A stretch of DNA of 5,364 nt from Anaeromyxobacter sp. (GTDB lineage Bacteria; Myxococcota; Myxococcia; Myxococcales; Anaeromyxobacteraceae), in assembly GCA_020028115.1 (NCBI GenBank), contig JAHWYA010000175.1, forward strand, positions 1-5,364, read 5' to 3'. This document shows positions 1 through 5,364 of this stretch, piece after piece (position 1 is the first letter of the stretch; the number at the start of each line of letters is the position of its first letter). Made by a program: the position numbers and the translations under genes. The notes under the pieces were generated by a model. It did no database searches. It saw only the letters and a program-made list of their open reading frames with translations, and had not been told where the DNA came from.

Positions 1-249
1 CCCGGGCCGGACGGCGGACGCGGGGAGGCGGGTCACCTCGACGAGGGCGCCGCCCGGCGGGAGCGGCTCGCCCGCGCGGACCACCGGGAGCCCGCTCGCG
101 GCGAGCTCGCGTCCGAAGAGGCGCGGGTCGCCGTAGACGAGCGGGGCCACCTCGCCGCGGAGCGCCGCGAGCGCGGCGGCGGTCACCTCCGCGCCGATGC
201 CGGACGGATCGCCCAGGCTCACCGCGACGCGGGGGAGTGGCGGGCTCAT
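1..249 (-). CDS. pdxA: 4-hydroxythreonine-4-phosphate dehydrogenase PdxA, N-terminal part (3' end beyond the window)
   Basis: PdxA is a cytoplasmic metal- and NAD-dependent enzyme of the DXP-dependent pyridoxal 5'-phosphate pathway. It oxidises and decarboxylates 4-phosphohydroxy-L-threonine to 3-amino-2-oxopropyl phosphate. Translating the minus strand from ATG 249 gives 83 codons without a stop before the left edge. The protein opens MSPPLPRVAVSLGDPSGIG, and the SLGDPSGIGAEV stretch (11-22) matches the family's N-terminal (T/S)xGDPAGIGPE signature. After it comes an alternating helix/strand pattern including LVYGDPRLFGRELAASGLP (36-54), as in the first Rossmann-like units of PdxA. E. coli PdxA has about 329 residues, so only a quarter is visible and the substrate, metal and most NAD-binding residues lie outside. 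The gene follows the surA-like gene by 33 bp and is probably in the same operon. Closely related PdxA2/four-carbon acid kinase-linked paralogues cannot be excluded from this fragment, but the surA neighbour favours the biosynthetic form. Confidence 0.88.
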   Translation of the reverse strand, partial: MSPPLPRVAVSLGDPSGIGAEVTAAALAALRGEVAPLVYGDPRLFGRELAASGLPVVRAGEPLPPGGALVEVTRLPASAVRPG

Positions 250-255
250 GTCGGA

Positions 256-259
256 CTCC
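256..259 (-). promoter_or_regulatory. Shine-Dalgarno site of pdxA
   Basis: The minus strand reads GGAG with a 6-nt spacer to ATG at 249-247. It lies within the 33-bp gap after the surA-like stop, which supports this pdxA start and cotranscription with the foldase genes. Confidence 0.6.
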
Positions 260-282
260 GGGACGCCGAGCCGGGCGGCGGC

Positions 283-1248
283 CTAACCGCGCAGCTCGGG
301 GATCTTCACCTCGACGACCGCGCCCTTGCGCAGCTCCTCGAGGACCTGCTGCCGCGTCTGGCCGACCTGCTCCTCGAGGAGCCGGTTCCGGATCTCCTCC
401 TTCGCGTCCTCGAAGGAGCGGGCGCCGCCCACCCGGCGCCCCTCGACCTTCACGACGTGGAGCCCCGGGCCCGCGCGGACGAGGCCGGAGAAGTGGCCGT
501 CCTGGAGCGCGAACGCCGCGTCCTCGAGCGCCTTCTGGATCGTGCCGCGGCGCAGCCAGCCGAGGTCGCCGCCGTCCTGCGCGGAGGGGCCCTTCGACAC
601 CTCGCGGGCGACCGCCGCGAAGTCCTCGCCGGTCTTGAGCCGCTGGAGGACGCGCTCGCCCGAGGAGCGCACCTTCGCCTCGTCCGCCTTCGACGCGCCC
701 TCGGCGAGCGGGAGGAAGATGTGCCGGACGCGGAGCTCCTCGTCGCCGCCGTACTCCTGCGGGTGCGTCTGGTAGTAGTTCTTGAGGTCGTCGTCCGAGA
801 CCTTCACCCGCCCGCGGACCTTCGCCTGCATGACCTGGTAGGTCTCGAGCTCGCGCCGCACCTGGGCGCGGAAGGCCGCGCGGTCGAGCCCCTGCTCGGT
901 CAGGGCGCGGTCGAGCTGCTCGTCGTCGAAGCGGTTCCGCTGCTTGATGTCCTCGACGGCCGCGTCGACCTGGGCGTCGGACACCTCGAGCTGCAGGACC
1001 TTCGCCTGCTTCTCGAGGAGCTTCTCCGCGACGATCTGGTCGAAGGCGCGGCGGAGGGCGCGCGAGTGCGCCTCGTCCCGCTCGGCGCCCGCGGGCAGCG
1101 CCGCCGCGCGGCGGAGCTCTGACGCGGCGCGCTCCTCGATCTCCGAGAGCGTCACCACCTCGCCGTCCACCGTCGCGGCGAGCCGGTCGACGACCTCGCC
1201 GGGGGAGGCCGCGAGGAGCGCGAGGAGGGGGAGCGTCTGCAGGATCAC
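283..1248 (-). CDS. surA: SurA-like periplasmic peptidyl-prolyl isomerase with a single parvulin domain
   Basis: The 321-residue protein starts at GTG 1248, which overlaps the preceding stop as GTGA; a GGGGTG stretch five nucleotides upstream could serve as ribosome binding site. The frame stays open far upstream, but no start codon occurs in the codons just before, and the extension lies inside the preceding gene. The N-terminus (MILQTLPLLALLAAS) is hydrophobic and looks like a short signal peptide without the usual basic residues. Next comes a SurA-type N-domain (about 19-165), with VDRLAATVDGEVVTLSEIE (20-38) recalling the opening of SurA proteins. One parvulin domain (about 171-271) has intact landmarks: VRHIF with His176, DFAAVAREVS (209-218), GGDLGW (226-231) and GLHVVKV with His264. 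E. coli SurA is longer and has two parvulin domains, so this is a shorter relative. It would assist folding of exported or outer-membrane proteins. The adjacent downstream pdxA matches the surA-pdxA order of E. coli. The family is certain; the symbol is less so. Confidence 0.88.
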   Translation of the reverse strand: MILQTLPLLALLAASPGEVVDRLAATVDGEVVTLSEIEERAASELRRAAALPAGAERDEAHSRALRRAFDQIVAEKLLEKQAKVLQLEVSDAQVDAAVEDIKQRNRFDDEQLDRALTEQGLDRAAFRAQVRRELETYQVMQAKVRGRVKVSDDDLKNYYQTHPQEYGGDEELRVRHIFLPLAEGASKADEAKVRSSGERVLQRLKTGEDFAAVAREVSKGPSAQDGGDLGWLRRGTIQKALEDAAFALQDGHFSGLVRAGPGLHVVKVEGRRVGGARSFEDAKEEIRNRLLEEQVGQTRQQVLEELRKGAVVEVKIPELRG

Positions 1249-2189
1249 GGCGTCACCCCGGCGAGGGCCTTCTCGTCCACCTGGATCTTCGCCCGCTGGC
1301 GGAGCCCTGCCAGGAACTCCTCCTGGGCGCGCGCCCGCTTCTCGCGGGTCAGCTTCTCGCGGATCTCGGCGCGCGCCTGCTCGAGCGGCCGCCGCTGGGC
1401 GCCCTTCTTGTCGGTCACCTTGAAGATGTGGAACCCGTAGGGCGACGGCGTCACCTCCGACACCACGTTGAGGGGCATCGAGAAGCAGGCGTCGAAGACC
1501 TCCGGGAACCCGGCCCCGCGCCCGATGTAGCCGAGGTCGCCGCCGCTCTTCCCCTCGGGCGCGATGGACGACTTGCGCGCCACCTCGGCGAAGGTCTGCG
1601 GGTTGCGCCGGAGCCTGTCCCGGAGCTGCTGCGCCTCGTCGCGGGTGGCGACCACGATCTGGAGCACGCGCACGCGCTCCGGATCCTGGAACTCCGCGGC
1701 GTGGTCGGCGTGGAAGCGCTCGACCTCCGCGTCGACGACGGTGACGCGCGGGAACACCTCCTCCTCGAAGAGCCGCTCGACCGCGAGCTGCTCCTTGAGG
1801 CGCGCCTTGAGCTCGGTCTGGCTGAGCCGCTCCTGCGCGAGGAGGTCGTCGAAGTGCGTGCCCGGGTACTCGGCCCGGATCCGGAGGAACGCGCGCTCGA
1901 CCTGATCCTGGCCCACGACGATCGAGCGGGCGCGGGCCTCCTGGAGGAGGAGCGTCCGGTCGACGAGCTCGTCGAGGACGCGGCGGCGGAGGACGTCGCT
2001 CTTCCCCTCCGCCTCGCCAGCGCCCGCGCGTGCCTCGCGGAGGTCGCGCCCGAGGGCCTCGGCGGAGATGGCCTCGCCGTTCACCACGGCGACCGCGCGT
2101 GCCGCCTTCTCCGCCTCGCGCGAGCCGCCGCACTTCCCGCACCCGAGGGCGAGGGACAGCGCGGCGGCGGTCGCGGCGAGGCGGCGCAC
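1245..2189 (-). CDS. Predicted lipoprotein, SurA/PpiC-type (parvulin) peptidyl-prolyl isomerase
   Basis: This is a 314-residue envelope foldase starting at GTG 2189, 15 bp after the stop of the preceding paralogue. No clear Shine-Dalgarno site is visible, so translation may depend on coupling. The start is supported by the immediate signal peptide (MRRLAATAAALSLALGC), giving lipidated Cys17 in a slightly non-standard lipobox (ALGC), followed by Cys20 (CGKC). The chaperone-like helical region covers about 32-165, with VLDELVDRTLLLQEA (71-85) typical of SurA/PrsA-like N-domains. The parvulin domain covers about 170-262: VRVLQIVV, where the first conserved His appears to be Gln177; TFAEVARKSS (199-208); GGDLGYIGRG with Asp218; and YGFHIFKV with the second conserved His at 254. 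A coiled C-terminal helix ends KIQVDEKALAGVTP, close to RVTVDEKALESVEV in the upstream paralogue. The stop overlaps the next gene's GTG start. Membership of the parvulin family is clear; whether it still isomerises prolyl bonds is uncertain. Confidence 0.9.
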   Translation of the reverse strand: MRRLAATAAALSLALGCGKCGGSREAEKAARAVAVVNGEAISAEALGRDLREARAGAGEAEGKSDVLRRRVLDELVDRTLLLQEARARSIVVGQDQVERAFLRIRAEYPGTHFDDLLAQERLSQTELKARLKEQLAVERLFEEEVFPRVTVVDAEVERFHADHAAEFQDPERVRVLQIVVATRDEAQQLRDRLRRNPQTFAEVARKSSIAPEGKSGGDLGYIGRGAGFPEVFDACFSMPLNVVSEVTPSPYGFHIFKVTDKKGAQRRPLEQARAEIREKLTREKRARAQEEFLAGLRQRAKIQVDEKALAGVTP

Positions 2190-2204
2190 GTGACGGTTGC
2201 GTCG

Positions 2205-3236
2205 CTACTTGCGAGGCGCGGGCGCGCCGGCCGGGACGGGCTGCATCGGCCCGCCGGCGGGGGGGACCATCTGGACGCCGCCCGGGTGGCCGCCGCCCAT
2301 CGGGCCGCCCATCGGGCCGCCCATCTGCGCAGGGGCCGCGGCGACCTCCACGGACTCGAGCGCCTTCTCGTCGACCGTGACGCGGGCCGTCTCGCGGAGG
2401 CCCTTCAGCCACTCGTCGAACTCCTTCGTCTTCCTGTCGCGCGAGAGCTTCGCGGCGATCTGCGTCTTCACCTGGTCGAACGTGCGGTTCATCTCGGGCT
2501 GCTCGCCCGTGAACTTGAGGAGGTAGACGCCGTTCGGCGACTCCACGACCGCCGACAGCTCGCCCGCCTTGAGGGCGAAGGCCGCGTCCGCGAGCTGCTT
2601 CGAGTAGGCCTTCTCGAGCTCCTCCTGCGACCGGAACTGGAGGTCACCGGCGAGCTGCTTCGACGCGGCGTCCTCGGAGTGCTCGGCGACCGCCTGGGCG
2701 AAGACGAGCGGGTTCTTCTTCTCCTCGGCCCGGACCTTCGCGAGCACCTTCTTCGCGGCCGCGACCTTCTTCGCGCGGTCGGGTGTGCCGGGCGCCGCGT
2801 TCCAGACGACCGCGTGCACGCGCACCTTGCGGGCGCGGACGTACTCGGCCTTGTGGTCCTCGTAGTACTTCTGCAGCTCGGGCTCGGCCACGTCCGCCGC
2901 GTTCGTGTCCGGCTGGAAGCGCTTCTGCACGAGCTTCTGGACCATGATCTTCCGGAGCGTGTTCCGGACCTCGGGGTCCTTGTCGAGGCCCTGCCGCTCG
3001 GCCTCGGCGGCGAGCACCTCCTGGCGGATCAGGTTGTCGAGGAACTCCTTCTTCCGCTCGAGCGTCGTGTAGCGGGCGCGGATGAACGGCGACTGCTCGT
3101 CGAGCCGGGACTTGAACTCGTCGGTTGTGATCGTGATGCCATTGCCCTTGGCGACCGGGACGCCGGTCTTCTTCGGGCCCTGCTGCCCGCAGGCGGCGGC
3201 GAGCGCGCACAGGCCGAGGAGGAGGAAGCGACGCAT
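2205..3236 (-). CDS. Predicted lipoprotein, SurA/PpiC-type (parvulin) peptidyl-prolyl isomerase-like, with Gly/Pro/Met-rich tail
   Basis: The 343-residue protein starts at ATG 3236, chosen because of the AAGGAG site and because it opens directly on a lipoprotein signal: MRR, a hydrophobic stretch, then LAAAC with the candidate lipidated Cys at 16. Residues about 28-130 form the helical N-terminal region seen in SurA/PrsA-like chaperones, including KKEFLDNLIRQEVLAAEAE (62-80). Residues about 132-245 resemble a parvulin domain: VRVHAVV with His141, AGDLQ (196-200), then the usual DAAFALKAGELS (217-228) and NGVYLLKF (235-242). The second conserved His appears replaced by Tyr238, and GGDLG has become AGDLQ, so isomerase activity is doubtful and it may act mainly as a chaperone. 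Residues 301-343 are a low-complexity Gly/Pro/Met/Ala tail with MGGP repeats. It would be membrane-anchored, facing the periplasm. It heads a likely operon, 15 bp before the next foldase gene. The family call is confident; substrates are unknown. Confidence 0.88.
   Translation of the reverse strand: MRRFLLLGLCALAAACGQQGPKKTGVPVAKGNGITITTDEFKSRLDEQSPFIRARYTTLERKKEFLDNLIRQEVLAAEAERQGLDKDPEVRNTLRKIMVQKLVQKRFQPDTNAADVAEPELQKYYEDHKAEYVRARKVRVHAVVWNAAPGTPDRAKKVAAAKKVLAKVRAEEKKNPLVFAQAVAEHSEDAASKQLAGDLQFRSQEELEKAYSKQLADAAFALKAGELSAVVESPNGVYLLKFTGEQPEMNRTFDQVKTQIAAKLSRDRKTKEFDEWLKGLRETARVTVDEKALESVEVAAAPAQMGGPMGGPMGGGHPGGVQMVPPAGGPMQPVPAGAPAPRK
2289..2324. repeat. 12-bp tandem repeat encoding MGGP units in the lipoprotein tail
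   Basis: Plus-strand unit CGGGCCGCCCAT occurs twice perfectly (2301-2312, 2313-2324) and once imperfectly (2289-2300, with the last nine bases shared). On the coding strand it gives Met-Gly-Gly-Pro/Gly repeats, and being a multiple of three its copy number could change without a frameshift. Confidence 0.75.
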
Positions 3237-3244
3237 GCGGAGTG

Positions 3245-3250
3245 CTCCTT
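3245..3250 (-). promoter_or_regulatory. Shine-Dalgarno site of the first foldase lipoprotein
   Basis: The minus strand carries AAGGAG followed by an 8-nt spacer and ATG at 3236-3234. This strong site fixes the start of the lipoprotein gene there and argues against the longer in-frame extension reaching 3347. Confidence 0.8.
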
Positions 3251-3290
3251 GGAAGGTGATGGTGTTCTCTCGAGACGCGAACGCACGGCT

Positions 3291-3307
3291 CCGGAATCCT
3301 GTTCCGG
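3291..3307. promoter_or_regulatory. Perfect 6-bp inverted repeat in the foldase operon leader
   Basis: The minus strand reads CCGGAA-CAGGA-TTCCGG, a perfect 6-bp stem with a 5-nt spacer, about 55 nt upstream of the ATG at 3236. No T-tract follows, so it is not a terminator. It could be an operator half-site pair, a leader hairpin that stabilises the transcript, or chance. The role is unknown. Confidence 0.3.
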
Positions 3308-3337
3308 TGGACCGCCGGCGAGGCGTCGAGGCGCACG

Positions 3338-3366
3338 AAAAAAGCACGGAACGTCGCCGGGATCAA
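3338..3366 (-). promoter_or_regulatory. Weak sigma70-like promoter candidate for the foldase operon
   Basis: On the minus strand, TTGATC (3366-3361; four of six matches to TTGACA) is separated by 17 nt from TTTTTT (3343-3338; three of six matches to TATAAT). The spacing is ideal and this is the most AT-rich spot in the gap, but the -10 match is poor. A start near 3331 would give a leader of about 95 nt that includes the dyad at 3291-3307. This is inference from spacing and composition only. Confidence 0.2.
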
Positions 3367-3369
3367 GGA

Positions 3370-3384
3370 CGGACGGCTCGTCCG
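3370..3384 (-). terminator. Small dyad downstream of mfd, possible weak terminator
   Basis: Sixteen nucleotides past the mfd stop codon the minus strand reads CGGACG-AGC-CGTCCG, a perfect 6-bp GC-rich stem with a 3-nt loop. No T-tract follows immediately; the nearest T6 run on this strand (3343-3338) is about 26 nt further on. It therefore lacks the form of a standard intrinsic terminator and may be a chance structure in very GC-rich DNA. Its place right after the stop codon is the main reason to list it. Confidence 0.25.
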
Positions 3385-3399
3385 GGACCCCCTTCGATT

Positions 3400-5364
<1,965 letters not shown>

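Larger units (their letters stand above)
3237..3399. other. Intergenic region between mfd and the foldase gene cluster
   Basis: This 163-bp gap is the only sizeable non-coding stretch in the window. It holds a dyad just after the mfd stop (3370-3384), a weak promoter-like pair (3338-3366), an A6 run on the plus strand (3338-3343) flanked on both sides by GCACG, a perfect 6-bp inverted repeat (3291-3307), an 8-bp palindrome TCTCGAGA (3268-3275) and the Shine-Dalgarno site of the first foldase gene. The space is large compared with the other junctions in the window (15 bp, a 4-bp overlap, 33 bp). The foldase operon therefore plausibly has its own promoter here, although read-through from mfd cannot be excluded. 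No small ORF with a credible start and ribosome binding site was found. Confidence 0.8.

Noticed and set aside
237..1423. Several plus-strand open frames (237-638, 326-775, 457-1122, 944-1423)
   Set aside because: All are antisense to the surA-like gene, have biased Arg/Ala/Ser/Pro or Leu/Glu composition and show no family features.
1249..2412. Long N-terminal extension of the surA-like frame, which stays open upstream to 2412
   Set aside because: The extension is the off-frame shadow of the second lipoprotein gene and the tail of the first (Arg/Gly/Pro-rich). The SurA-like homology and hydrophobic signal begin at GTG 1248, which overlaps the upstream stop.
3304..3318. Possible hairpin CCGGTGG/CCGCCGG in the mfd-foldase gap
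   Set aside because: The fully paired form would need a one-base loop. With a realistic loop only about four pairs remain, and it overlaps the better dyad at 3291-3307.
3237..3347. 37-codon N-terminal extension of the first lipoprotein
   Set aside because: It would bury the lipoprotein signal inside the protein, and the ATG at 3236 has a strong AAGGAG site at good spacing.

Overview
The window reads as ordinary chromosomal sequence from a very GC-rich bacterium. By eye GC is about 70% or higher, third codon positions are nearly all G or C, and long spurious ORFs run antisense to the real genes. Gene content and style (Mfd, three successive secreted SurA/PpiC-type foldases, then PdxA; lipoprotein signals; GC-saturated codons) fit a Myxococcota/deltaproteobacterial genome such as Anaeromyxobacter. 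That assignment is inference from composition and gene order, not a database match.

All five genes lie on the minus strand, so transcription runs from high to low coordinates. Positions 5364-3400 hold the C-terminal 654 codons of mfd, the transcription-repair coupling factor; its N-terminal half lies outside the window. A 163-bp gap (3399-3237) follows. It contains two small dyads, an isolated A6/T6 run, a weak promoter-like pair and a good Shine-Dalgarno site. Next comes a compact run of three secreted parvulin-type (SurA/PpiC) proteins: a lipoprotein with a Gly/Pro/Met-rich tail (3236-2205), a second lipoprotein (2189-1245, 15-bp gap), and a SurA-like protein (1248-283, 4-bp GTGA overlap). 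After a further 33-bp gap, pdxA begins at 249 and runs off the left edge with its first 83 codons visible.

The three foldase genes look like paralogues from tandem duplication. They share architecture and a C-terminal ending of the form LR-x(5)-V-x-(V/D)-x(2)-K/P-x-L. They are probably cotranscribed and would act in the cell envelope on newly exported proteins. Only the third keeps both conserved parvulin histidines by eye alignment; each of the first two appears to have replaced a different one. The surA-to-pdxA order is also found in the Escherichia coli surA-pdxA operon, which supports both names. PdxA is a cytoplasmic pyridoxal-phosphate biosynthesis enzyme, so the link is positional rather than an obvious shared pathway.

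I saw no RNA genes, mobile elements, CRISPR arrays or phage genes. The points worth a second look are the diverging catalytic residues across the tandem foldases, the leader structure before the first of them, and a low-complexity insertion near the Mfd C-terminus. I did not find convincing evidence for a previously undescribed system.
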